A stretch of DNA of 64,000 nucleotides from Mesodorylaimus sp. YZB2_4 (taxonomy: Eukaryota > Nematoda > Enoplea > Dorylaimida > Dorylaimidae). Of this stretch, positions 31,618 to 42,409 are shown one piece after another. The stretch lies in assembly GCA_030248295.1 (NCBI GenBank), contig JASANH010000626.1:248001-312000 (forward strand), given 5' to 3'. A program made the position numbers and the translations under genes. How positions within the stretch are numbered: position 1 is the first letter of the stretch; each line of letters begins with the position of its first letter. Under the pieces are notes generated by a model. The model worked only from the letters and a program-made list of their open reading frames with translations. It made no database searches and was not told where the DNA came from.

Positions 31618-32204
31618 TACTTTGTCTTTAACGGTTGGCAATGTTCTCTTGTTAGCCACCAGACGATGAGACAGATGCCACAGACTTGTCTGTTTTTATC
31701 GTTCAAATTTATGGCTCACTCACAAATAAAATCCGTCGGGTCGATCATCCATTGGTCAAGGTCAAGAACTGCTTCCTTTCTAGTGCGTTTACAGCATTCG
31801 GCCGACGGCTTGTACACCGCACTTGGAAAGGCCCAGAGCTAGATGGATCAGCTATGAGTTGTGCTGCCAACGGTTGCCTTTCTGGGTCTATCCTGATGAC
31901 GTGGCGGGGTGGGCAGGTCTACATCATGTACAGCTTACTTGCCACCTCGGTGCATGCCATCGTGCTGATGATCGATGTGAGGTGCGGCCTCATCAAAATT
32001 TCATCAGTCAGCTATTTGCATGTTTGGACTGTTAATCCTGTATGTTCGCCGAATGCCACTACGCCAACGGCCTTGTCCGAGTAAAGCAGTTCAGAATTCG
32101 GTGACCATGACAAACAACGTAGCAGCAGGAATAAGGGGCTATTGCGCGTAACAAGTGACTCACAGGGGCAACATTATGACCCAGTCTTAGAATAATACTA
32201 AAAA
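31618..32204. other. Intergenic, nothing recognised
   Basis: Short frames exist (31686-32084, 31823-32035), but they overlap each other and show no domain. Confidence 0.35.
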
Positions 32205-32380
32205 ATGAATCGTTTCGCTCGCAGAAGCTTGTTTCGCGCTAAGTGGAGGCTTATATGCGCGCCACTGTGTCTGCACAATGCAGTGCGTCTAAAAAAATCC
32301 ACCAAAATCGTACAGAAAAGCGAGCGAAGTATCGAAAAGACAGTAAAAGTATCTCATAAACATATCGTTCATATCGGGGC
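32205..32380 (+). repeat. Dispersed repeat copy A
   Basis: About 180 bp similar to 35575-35765: TCGCTCGC.GAAGC, GTGG.GGCTTATATG, TGCA.AATGCAG, AAAATCGTACAG.AAAGC and ACAAACATAT.GTTCATAT. It is interrupted at its 3' end by the hAT-like element starting at 32381. Confidence 0.7.
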
Positions 32381-33459
32381 TATTGCTGCAATTGACGTCA
32401 ATGTCAAAGTCAAAATCGTACGTTTTCAAAATCCTGTCAAAGTCAAAATCAATGTAAAGAAAATTTTTGGCCTCAGTCAAAGTCAAAAATTTTTTGGGGC
32501 CCTTGTCAAATCAAAGTCAAAGTCAAACAATTTTGACATTTTGCGCACGCATATTTAAATCCTTGAACCAAGACCAAGAGTTTAAGCAGTAAGGTTTTTC
32601 CTGCCAATCTCTGTTTATATCGCTTCGAGTCGCTCATCCGAGGTCGCGAATGTCGCTTCAAAACATGCTAAGCCACTTCCGTAAAAGATTTCAGTTACAG
32701 ATTGTGGTTCTGTATGTTAGAGTAACGCGGGTTTTGTTTCAGTTTCACTAAATATTTTTGAGAAGACCTTTTTGAAGTATCGTTTCCTCGAACGATGACT
32801 GAGCCAATATCTTCTGCTTCCTCTGGCAAGATATGATGCGATGGATCAGAGTGTACCTAGCGTGCTTACGCCTGCACAGTATACATGCATAATCCCGATG
32901 CCTCAATGTCGGGATCGGAATCCCGACCTATTCCTAGCGCCAAAAAATTTTATCCACAAACTTGCTAAAATTAGTCAAATCAGTCAACAATCAAATGTTT
33001 GACCCGCAAAGAAGTATTCCGCAGCATGGCACGAAACAGAGATGATGATCGCTCCTGCTGTGTGCCTCGTTGGACTCGCGGTTATGCTCGCTGCTCACCT
33101 ACTTGAGAAAAATTTGTAGTAGTACCTACAGTCCCAAAGGAAGACTGAACAAGATTCGGAAGCCGTCGTCCACCCAGACTGGCTCGGCCGTAGCCAACAT
33201 CCACCCCAGAACTTGGGCGAGGGGCGGCATGCGAGCTACCTGGTGGGACAAGGGGCGGCTCCACAGTCTTTTAGAAATTTTTGCAAAAGCTCAATTTTGA
33301 GTCAATGTCAATGTCAAAATTAAGCATTTTTGCCCCGTCAAAGTCAAAGTTGAAGTCAAAAAAATTTTTAACCCCCGTCGAAGTCAAATATTTTTTGGAA
33401 CCCCCTGTAAAAGTCAAGGTCAAAGTCAAATTGAAAAACCGACGTCATTTGCAACACTA
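32381..33459. mobile_element. hAT-like non-autonomous element (~1.08 kb)
   Basis: Imperfect terminal inverted repeats TATTGCTGCAATTGACGTC (left) and TAGTGTTGCAAATGACGTC (right, minus strand) match at 15 of 19. Subterminal tandem GTCAAAGTCAAA blocks occur at both ends (32397-32530 and 33300-33435). Candidate 8-bp duplications ATCGGGGC and ATTGGAAC are diverged by three transitions. The interior has a GTCGGGATCGGAATCCCGAC palindromic motif (about 32908) but no transposase. Confidence 0.5.
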
Positions 33460-33462
33460 ATT

Positions 33463-34212
33463 GGAACCATTGATAAAGGACGTCCATATATTACCCCCAA
33501 GGAGCCTCCTGCGTGAAGTGGATGTCCACTTTTCAGGAATTGGCGTGAGGCGTGACGTTAAATATTGATAATTTATTAAACGACTATCAGGCACAAACGA
33601 AGATTCAAAGCCGCCTCGTCGGGCGACTCACGATCAGATAGAAATATTCCAGTTTGTAAAAACATTCCTTATATTCTGGCTTCTCCTTGTTCTAGTGTAG
33701 AGTGCAGAGGAAATGCAAATAGGTTCTGGCGCCAGCGGGCCATGGCTGGCGGGGGAGAGTAATCGATCCTCCTGGTTGGGAAGGTCCAGCCTGTTCGGGT
33801 TGGTGTTTCAGAGGCAGATATAGTCCCAAAACTCGCCGCCGGTATAGTCAGAGTCGGCCGACTTCCTCTCCTAGGCCTGCGAGGCTTGATCACACAAGGC
33901 ACCTGATTTGAGCGACAATAACACCAGCAGCACCACTAAAATCGTATATTCGCCTCAGAAAAACAGAAGCCAAGTGTTTTGAAGAATTCTAATAGATATA
34001 TTTTATATCTGAGTCACATAACGAAGAGTCTCTGGTTGTAAATAGTAGTAATTTTATACCTATCTAATGATAATGTCGATTTTCTGAGATATCTCTCAAC
34101 AGTTTTGTAAAGTGGACGTCCACTTGGCGTCAACTCCCCCCCTCCTACTTCCGTCCACTTTCCGCTGACTCCCACACACCCCCTAGGGTGGACGTCCTTT
34201 ATGGATGGTCCC
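33463..34212. mobile_element. Non-autonomous DNA element with GGRACCAT ends (~750 bp)
   Basis: The left end GGAACCATTGATAAAGG and the right end (minus strand) GGGACCATCCATAAAGG are both followed by ACGTCCA. Further in, both arms carry a GTGGAYGTCCAC palindrome (33519-33530 and about 34111-34122). No target duplication or transposase found, so the superfamily is left open. It abuts the hAT-like element. Confidence 0.55.
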
Positions 34213-34900
34213 TGCGTGAATTAACATTTTTCACAATCAGCAAAATATACAGACGGCACTGAAGAAGAGGGCATGGAAAAGCAAATATCTAGCAAATAAA
34301 AAACGCAGTAAGTACTGTGCACTACAGGTAAATGGCAATGCATATTCAGCTCCCCCCAGCGATAACTTATATTTTATCGATTATCTCTTATTTTACTGTA
34401 GTTTGGTTTAGTCTTATTTTAGTTTGGTCACGACCATCATGCTCGCTTTGCATTGCCGCAGAATTCAAATGCGCGCATTAGCTTGCGTTGGCGCCGTAGT
34501 CAGTCAACGCCTCATAAAAGAATGGCTTCCAATATCATCTGTGCCGGCCTAGTAAGGTAGAAGCTGAAACTGAGGATGTTCTGTAAAGTGGGTCACGCTA
34601 CAGTCTCTTCATCACAGCAGCTGGCCTGCAGGCCTCATTCGCTGTGTTTACGCCGGCTGCGACGGCTGCTTCGTCCGTTCTCTCTCAACCACTGCGCCAG
34701 GGCCGCTGGATGTTCAAGACAGTGGGAAGACGACTAACGGCGTCAAGTTCAACTCGAATGCAGAAAACATCGTCGTGGTACAATGCAAGTTCGGGTCAGC
34801 GATCGCGTCTTCGAATTGTGAATGCGCATCGGCAGCTTCGGCCGAAATCAGTGGAGTCGAGGACGCCGCTCATAAGGTTGGTACCAAAATTCGCTGACTG
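34213..34900. other. Intergenic, short shared motif only
   Basis: A CCCCCCAGCGATAACTT...ATCGATTATC block near 34352-34386 recurs at 36270-36303. A 98-codon plus-strand frame (34644-34940) runs into the minisatellite and is probably not a gene. Confidence 0.35.
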
Positions 34901-35135
34901 GGTTGGCTCAGAAGTTGCTAATAAGCTAGGCTGGGGCTAACTGGGTTGAGTCAGCCGTCACTGGGTTGGACCGGAAGCCGCTTCCTCGGGTTGAGTCAGA
35001 AGTCGCTTACGAGGTTGGATCAGGCTACTAACTGGGTTGGGCCTAAACGCTCGCTGGGTTGAGTCGAAAGTCTCTTACTGAGCTCGCCAGAAGCTGCTTT
35101 CTGGGTTTGGCCAGAAGCCGTTTACCAGAGAGTGT
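34895..35135 (+). repeat. Degenerate minisatellite, CTGGGTTGAGTCAGAAG type
   Basis: At least seven units of about 30 bp built on CTGGGTTG.GTC..AAG.CGCTTAC, drifting in length and sequence. Confidence 0.65.
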
Positions 35136-35159
35136 CCGCAAAAGCGGCTCTTCGGAGCT

Positions 35160-35430
35160 GCAGCGGGCACGATTTGGGAACGGCAGGTCCGATTCGGGGG
35201 GGGGGGGCAGGCAGGCTCGACTTGGTGGGGGGCGACTGGTTCAACTCGGGGGGCCGATAGTTCAACTCGGGTGGCGACTTGGGTCCGACTTCGGGGTTTG
35301 ACAGACTCAGCTCAGGAAATGGCAGGTTTGACTTGGGGGCCGCAAACTCGATTCGGGGCGCTGCTGGCTTAACTTAGAAATGGCGACAGACTCAGCTCGG
35401 GAGCGAAAGGACCAACTTAGAGGCACGCCC
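35160..35430 (+). repeat. Second degenerate minisatellite, GACTTGGGGGGC type
   Basis: Units of about 25-30 bp such as GGCGACTGGTTCAACTCGGG repeat irregularly. It includes a 12-G run at 35196-35207 and adjoins the previous array. Confidence 0.6.
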
Positions 35431-35574
35431 TCTAACACCTTTTCTTTTATTGGGATCAACGGATGCGGCCACCGCGCACAAGCTGAAGGTCTATTTCCGG
35501 ACGGCAAAGACTCGATTGACTTGAACTAAAGACGCGCGGATTCTTCCGCGCGAATGAACTCTTCGTACTAGAAA

Positions 35575-35765
35575 TAGTTGCTCGCTTCGCTCGCGGAAGC
35601 GTCTATTCAGTGGTGGCTTATATGTGCGATACTGTGCCTGCAAAATGCAGCGCATCTTCAAAGAAGCCCATCAAAATCGTACAGGAAAGCAAGCGGACTA
35701 TCGAAAAGATAACCGCAAAAGTGACTCACAAACATATTGTTCATATTGGGCCATTCAATTGCCTA
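35575..35765 (+). repeat. Dispersed repeat copy B
   Basis: Partner of 32205-32380. It continues uninterrupted past the position where copy A holds the hAT-like element (TTCATATTGGGCCATT), so it gives a related empty site. Confidence 0.65.
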
Positions 35766-38151
35766 GAGAGCCACCGAGGTTTGTAAAGTCCCTATCACAG
35801 CCATATGATAATTGTGCACTGTACATAGACATTGATGGGTGGCTCATATGGTTTCCCAGGTGTCACTTCATGTACTCCAAGGCGTTCAGTCGGTACCGAT
35901 TTCGATAGCGTCGGTCTTGGGCGATAGCGATACTGGTGCCGAGAAGCAAGTGTCAATACACGCAGGTATCAGTCAAAAGGCCTTCCTAACATTACACAGT
36001 GAAATGTGAACGACACCTACTCAACAGGACTAACAGCATATACACAGGTATAATAGGTGTGATCAAGCATGCTGGAGTGGGAACCGCTCATATTGGATTG
36101 ATACTGCCCGATTGATGCGCCGGGGAAATGAGGCCTACTGTATCACTCTGACTCATTCCAATGCCCTTCCTAGCATTGCCATGTACTGTATTATCGGCCG
36201 CGAACACTAAACCCGATGATACATTGTAGGGAAAGAACAATGCATACCCCTCCCCCAAACGACCGCGCCCCCCAGCGATAACTTTTTATTTATCGATTAT
36301 CTAGCGATCCGGTCAAATCTCGAATATAGTAGTTTCGAAGAGAAGAAATTCTCTACAACTTTCGTATCGGGGTCGAGGGTGGTCGTCGCTGAAAATTTCG
36401 AGAAAATCGGCGAAAACCATTTTCCCACGTTAAAGAAATTATCGATTATCTAACGATCGGATCAGAAATCGAAAAAAACTGATCCGCCAAAAAACTGAAG
36501 CTTCGTGTGTTACTCGTAAAAAGAAGTGGACGGACGGACGTTTGGTTTTTAGATGAAGCCAACCGAAAACAGAGTAATGCTACAATTTGTTGCACAGATT
36601 TCCTCATTATTCTTGTTGCTCTATTGTCAGTCAGCGAGTCTGACTCTGACAAGGCTGCTGGCGTACATTCGGCGAATAAACAACACATCAGTCCAAAAAT
36701 GCAAACTGTGATGCTCTTTCACAAACATCACACGCTTTCCTCTTTTTTACGGCCGCTCGCTTTTAAGGGAAGTAAATTTGGGGGGGCGATGAGTTGCTGG
36801 ATTTTTTAAAATGAGCTTACAAAACCAACCGCGTCCCGTTTACTTTTTGCGCAACTTACAATCAGCTAAGCCCCATGAGAAGGTTTCGTCGAACAAGCAT
36901 TCGAGTGAACTGTTTGCAATGCAAGATAATCCAGCAATGAAAGCATAATGTCCAGCTTCCCATGCGCATGTAAACCCTGTAAAAATGAGAGTTCATCGAC
37001 TTTAAATTCTCAACTTGTGAATCTAGAATCTTTGCTTCGCAGCAATGGCCTTCACCAATTTTGTGTGTCCTGGCAGTGCTGATTGGGAACGCGTTGTAGG
37101 ACGATGCGGTGAATGAGGCTCCCGCTGAAGACAGGCAATTGGTCAAGAGGGGAATATTCGACAGCATCGACTTTGGGTTCACTCTGAGCTACTCGGTGTG
37201 GAACGCGTCCACCAACTCGTCAATGGCGGGGCTGATATGGACAGGCGTGGACCAGAGCCCAGTGGCTGCGTCTGCACCAGATTCGTCTTCTTAGCGAGAA
37301 TGAGGAAGTGATATGGACGACAAGGAGGATGGACAAAATCAAAATGCTTGTGTATCGGTTATCAGTCGCACACTTTATATTTTAGCAGCTTCTTTCTAAG
37401 CCTGTCAATGTTGCAGTGCAATGAGAGGTTCTTTACTTACTAGTCATACTACGCTGCACACTTGCACACGGGCTGTTTACACCACAAACACACCACGCCA
37501 CACTCGTGCAAGTCCGCATTGAGTGGCGGGGTGGAATGGGGTCTAGTTTTTGAAAACCTCTACAGGATCAAAACCGTATCTGACTAGGTAGGCAGGATCG
37601 TGGCTTGGATGACAATGATCGAGGCAGCAGGGCGCAAAAATCCAAGGGATGGTCAGGAAACATACCAAGCGACCCGCTGTTCACAGACGCCCCGCGCCAC
37701 TGAAAGACAAGATCGAGCACCGTCGTGTGTAATGGTGACCATAAATAGAGAAGCGTCGTGCGACGTACACATCCAGTATACTATCCTTACACATGTACAG
37801 AACGTATGCGGATGTGCGAAGACATGTACATATGCGGATGTACCTGGTACGTACACATCCGTATATAACTGTGTACACACCCAAGATACATCCGTACATA
37901 TCATGCATACATGTACATACCTGTAGGTGATGGCTAAAGTACAGGTACCTTTGTCCCCGCTCTGCCAAGACGACCGAACGGCAAGATGTATCACAGTCAC
38001 GTCACATGGTGTATTGCTCATTCCGTACATGTTTTATTGAAATCCTCTCAGTGTGCGAACACAAGTCCTATGCATGGTGCACAGTGTGATGTGTCAAGTG
38101 CAGGCAATTTAGCCAAGTAGGTACTCCCCATCAGCGGGTCTAGATCATCAT
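35766..38151. other. Gene-poor region, no supported gene
   Basis: Contains an ATCGATTATCT repeat pair (36270-36303 and 36438-36453) and a palindrome-rich ACATCCGTA/TACGGATGT cluster (37780-37920). Frames at 36507, 36862 and 37109 show no family features. Confidence 0.35.
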
Positions 38152-39672
38152 TTATAAGACCAATCGATCCGCGTTTCCACTAGCCTTTTGGGCATTCGAT
38201 GCGTTATCAAGCTTATTCTCTTCGGCCAATGCCCGAAAATGCTGACTGTTCTTGAACTCGGAGTACAAGGTGAAGAGGACATGCAGACTTTGTATCCTGG
38301 ACTTGTAGATGGGGATGTCCAACAGTGCGCAGGCCACGTCCACGTACTGCTCTAAAGGCATCTGTTCCAAATCGGCCGACGGCAAATCGATGAGTTTCAA
38401 TGTTTCTTCCACTTCCGGTGGCCATTCTTGCATCAAGACATCGATGTCAGGCATTGGCTTACTGTAGTGGACTTGAGTGGCTGGCTTGGATTTGTGTAAT
38501 TCGCCGATACTCTTTATCCAATTTTCTATTTCTTTCGGATTCCGATCAGCCCTCGGCAACTTTTTCACCACTGTGCCTTTGGGTAGCGCGTCCTTGGAGG
38601 CGGCTCTGAGATGGAGATCGAGGACAGTCGGGTCCGATTGTCGAGCGCAGGGCTCGTCGAGCACTAGCAAACCCAGATTGTCCTCCACGTCGTCCGGACG
38701 GGGAATCTTGATGAAAGCATCGATGTCGCCCACCGAGGGAATATAGTCCAGGATGAACGGTTTGAGAGCAGTATCGATTTCGATCACCTGAGGTGTGTAG
38801 GCGGTGATGAATTGAAACAGTTCCTTGATATCCGATCCCACTGGCAGATTTATAAACTCGTTCGGATCGTACAGGCCTTCGGCTGGGATCTGATGCGATT
38901 CTTGGTCATCGTCGTCGTCCTCATCATCGTCATCGTCTGACTGATCTTTACTTTCCGGCCTTTTCTTCTTCTCAATAGCCTTCAATTGATTCGTCTCTTC
39001 GGGCTCCTTGGCCTGCTCGACCAGGCTGAAACACAAATGGGCATTCAGTCATTTTGATTGGACATTCTCGTGAGACCGTCGCAATGTGGACGCCCAGTCC
39101 GGAATCAATCATTACCTGTCATGGTCCAACATCTGCAAGCCTATCCACGCCAGTTTGAAGGGAGAGCTGTGAGCGGGCGTCTTAAAGACTGATTTACGGC
39201 AACACTACCTTTGACTCGTTAGACCTCGAATTAGGGGACTTAATTACATCTACCTGACATACCCGGGCTCGGCACGATCGTCTCCAGAGATGCTTTTTTC
39301 TTCCATTACATCCTTCGACGCCGGGTCCTCGTCCTCGCCTGCGTTCGAAGCCGACATAGACAACGATGTGCGATGACTGAGCAAAAGTTGTCGTCGCTGA
39401 GCGGAGGCGTCTTTTAGACTTTCACGCGCCTCGAAGCTTCGACTTTTATCAAAAGTGTTGTCCAAGGGTTCTTCTCTGCGTAGTTGCTCCTGATATTTTT
39501 CCTCGACTTGGTCCCGTTCTTCGTCTTCTAGGCTATTTTGCCCGTGTTCGTCCTTCGCCTCGGCTTCTGCGTCGTCGTTACCATGGGAGACGTGTCGCGG
39601 CCAAGGTGAGATACGGTCTTCATGGCCATCGCTGATTTCCACTCCTTGCTCATTCTTGAGTGAATTACTCAT
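38152..39672 (-). CDS. ift46: Intraflagellar transport protein 46 (DYF-6 homologue)
   Basis: IFT-B core subunit needed for ciliary assembly. Two exons in phase: 39672-39254 and 39025-38152, giving 430 residues. The N-terminal ~190 residues are acidic and polar, with a DDDDDEDDDDD stretch, typical of the disordered IFT46 start. The conserved C-terminal domain begins EGLYDPNEFINLPVGSDIKE and includes LFQFITAYTPQVIEID, LKPFILDYIPSVGDIDAFIK and LDEPCARQSDPTVLDLHLR. These are diagnostic for IFT46. The splice AG|GTAGAT to AG|CCTGG rebuilds a Ser codon. Three X-box-like sites lie within 120 bp upstream of the ATG, fitting RFX/DAF-19 control. Confidence 0.94.
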
Positions 39673-39708
39673 TTCCTAACTTATTTTGGATTCAACACGA
39701 GGCCGCCC

Positions 39709-39790
39709 GTTATGGAAACGAGAACGTGGCCGTCGCAGGGCGCTACCTCGCTCTGGTTGCTAGGCGACCACTCACACTTTGTTGCCTAGG
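39709..39790 (-). promoter_or_regulatory. X-box-like (RFX/DAF-19) sites upstream of IFT46
   Basis: Three RFX-type half-site clusters: GTTTCCATAAC (minus strand, 39719-39709), GTTGCTAGGCGAC (39756-39768; two half-sites with a one-base spacer) and GTTGCCTAGG (39781-39790). The X-box consensus is GTTNCCATGGNAAC. None is a perfect 14-mer. Confidence 0.45.
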
Positions 39791-40237
39791 TTGATGCTGC
39801 TGGGACGATGGTCAGATCGATAGAGAGGCGAGCGGTGGGCATGCGAGTGCTTCGTCCGGGTCTCTATTACTGGAGGGAGTGACCAGTGGAGCTTTTGCAC
39901 CACACCAAAAACCCAGGGCAACTAACTGGCCTTCGAATGACGCTCCTAGTTGCCTCCCACGCTCCAAGAGGATCGATTGCTAGACGAACCTATCGCTATC
40001 TCTTTGTTGACTCATCGTGGCATTTCCACTTTATTAGTCAACCCATGGGAAGCTACAATAGTCCAGCAGTCTGAAGCACGTGACAGCGCAGCCAGTAAAT
40101 ATATACTCGTAGCTCACATCACCACTGTCGCCCAAACTGTTTTTCAAAAACCTCACATTTGCGCAACAGGTTTACGGTATGAATGAATCATAAACCCCAC
40201 AAAATCGCTTCCCGACAAATCGATCATATCGACATTC
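39791..40237. other. Intergenic, nothing recognised
   Basis: Between the IFT46 start and the hydrolase stop; short overlapping frames only. Confidence 0.35.
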
Positions 40238-40772
40238 TTATTTGCTCTTGTAGAACTGATGGCTCCCAATCTTTCGAAGCCAAATGCAGTTGCTCGTCCA
40301 TTCCGGGTCTCCCTCTTTGTCCGGGTTGTTGTAATGGTCCGCACCACCCGTGGGATCCGAGCTGCTAGGTGCTTGAACGATTTTATCGGCCCATCTAGCA
40401 ATCTCGTCGTAGACCCCCCTCTCGACTAGTGGAATAATGATGTCATTCTTGCCATTCCAGCATTCAAATTGATATGGCTTCAAACAAACGTCTTTTATCG
40501 TATGACCCCAACATTCTTTGCCAGCCGCAGCTCGATTCTTGATGACCCAAGCCACCCATACTTGACCTTCATGAGGCTCACCTCTGGCCTCGGCGAAGAT
40601 GGTTTTGAAAAATACTTCTTTGGAAGATAGCGCTGATCTGTCTGAAAAACATGACTGATGGCATGATGAGCGATACGATTTACATCAACTACAGTACACC
40701 ATATGACTGACAACGAGAGAGGTATCTAAAAGAGCAGAGCACCTACGAGCCCTCACCTGGAACTGTGCCCAT
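40238..40772 (-). CDS. SleB/CwlJ-type cell-wall hydrolase domain protein (bacterial-like)
   Basis: Two exons in phase: 40772-40757 and 40641-40238, giving 139 residues, with a 115-nt GT-AG intron. The protein is essentially one Hydrolase_2 (SleB) domain. IFAEARGEPHEGQVWVAWV contains the catalytic Glu of the lytic-transglycosylase motif, followed by IKNRAAAG, TIKDVCLKPYQFECWN, GGADHYNNP and CIWLRKIGSHQFYK; bacterial SleB has GEARGE, GATHYYNP and IGKHIF at these places. The family cleaves peptidoglycan in spore germination. There is no signal peptide in this model, though the 5' exon is short and inferred only from phase. Flanked by clear nematode genes and containing a spliceosomal intron, it looks like a domesticated horizontally acquired gene, perhaps antibacterial or digestive. 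Confidence 0.85.
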
Positions 40773-42409
40773 GCTTACGTACACTAACGAGACGCTTCGA
40801 CTCGCAAAATAGTTCGTTCCACTGTTTTCCGCAGACAGAACACTGAATGCAGCCACCCATCTGCTCGCCTTAAAAGTATCATTTGTGCGTCATCGGCCAG
40901 TAACAATTACAATCTGTGATTCATCACCTCCTCTCCTTGTGACTGCGTGATCCTGTTTATCGCATGACCTCTTTCTGCAGAAACACTGCCTTTTGCTCTT
41001 CGTAAGAAAAGCAGACTGATCTTTTGTGTCCACAAGAAAGCTTATGGAGCTTCTTAAAAAAAAAACCACATGCCGTTATCAATCTAGCAAACAACACCAA
41101 TGTTTGGTAAATCTTGCGCAACTCAACCTTGTGGGTCAAACTTTAGTTTGGCTTGCGAAACACCCTCACGTCAGCCAAATCAAAGCCGCCCAGCGCGCAA
41201 ACCGATTGATAAGAGACTCGTGCAATACTGCAGAATGACGAACGGATATTAGATTCTGTCTCCCTTGGCGAGCAGCTAATTGGCACGACCAGTCTGCATA
41301 ATTTCAGCACAGGCACCACATTCGCCAATACCCGTAATTTTTCCCAACCTTGGACTTAATGAGTCGACTACGAGTTTAACGCGGGTATGCCCACTCGAAA
41401 GCGATGCCGTTAGTCGAACACTAGCTGGTGAATGCGCACTTAGCCAGTTCGAGGAATTCACGTAATTTTCTCTCAAGTTTCTTTCTTTCTTTCTTTACCC
41501 TCTTCTCCATTCTGACATGGTACCAGGGGTACATGATCATAGATACTCGAAGGGCATATTCATACTGCAGCACACCAGGGCTGTCAGAGGGGAACTAAAA
41601 GTATTGCGGTAGGTGCCCACTAAATAAAAATAACAAGGGATCCTGAAAATTTTGAATGACTTTCTTTCCTCCTGCACTCGCTGTCAGTGCTCAGCAGCGT
41701 TTCTTGAGCTCGTCACCATGTCAGGTATGACATGATGGCCTTGCGGTGGTTGTCTGACGCGCTATGGTCACGGCCGGAGCTGTGGGTGTGTGGACATGAA
41801 GCCACGGGGTCTTTCCTAACCAGAGAAACCAAACGTTGGGTTAGGAGTCTGCCTTCACTCCAGAGGTGCGCAGATGTGACGAGTTTTTGACTTGCTGCGC
41901 CGTAAATTATTTCGTGTATAAAGTGTCCCTTCCCCCTAGGACGCGCATAACTACCTGGTTTGCAAAAGCATGAACATGAACACCGCAGAAGCAGTCTTTT
42001 CGAAACGCCGCTCGATAGCGAAGCATGCACTGGGAGCCGATCATCACGCGGGACCATGAGATCCAGCGGCTTTATCGCCCTGGAGAGAAATGAGCGACTA
42101 ACAATACGGGTGGTCACTGTACGGCTTACCAGCAAAGCAGTGGAGCGAGGACGCAGTACGAGCCAAAAAGTTAAGCCGAAAACGCGGGTAGTACCAGGCC
42201 TAATAAAAAAATGCATTTCTTATCACTGATCGAAGCCTGATCGAGCTGCAGCATGACATACCTACTCGTACTTGCTGGGTCCTGTGATGTCCGGCAGTTC
42301 TGTACAATGCATCCGCACTGAAGTACTGTGTTGCTGTCATAAAGTTCATTCCTTTGCTGACTCACGGGACACTGCTCGAAGTTAATTCTTTCGTCGACCC
42401 ATTTCGACC
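40773..42409. other. Intergenic, no supported gene
   Basis: Contains a TTTCTTTCTTTC simple repeat near 41478. The 41713-42216 minus frame is Ser/Arg-rich, lacks domains and is treated as chance. Confidence 0.35.

Noticed and set aside
37780-37930. Possible CRISPR-like or regulatory array of ACATCCGTA/TACGGATGT motifs
   Set aside because: Motifs are short, irregularly spaced and in both orientations; no spacer structure, and the genome is eukaryotic.
40238-40772. Bacterial contamination as the source of the SleB-like gene
   Set aside because: It is embedded between nematode genes on one contiguous sequence and its frame needs a GT-AG intron to reach an ATG; bacterial genes would not.
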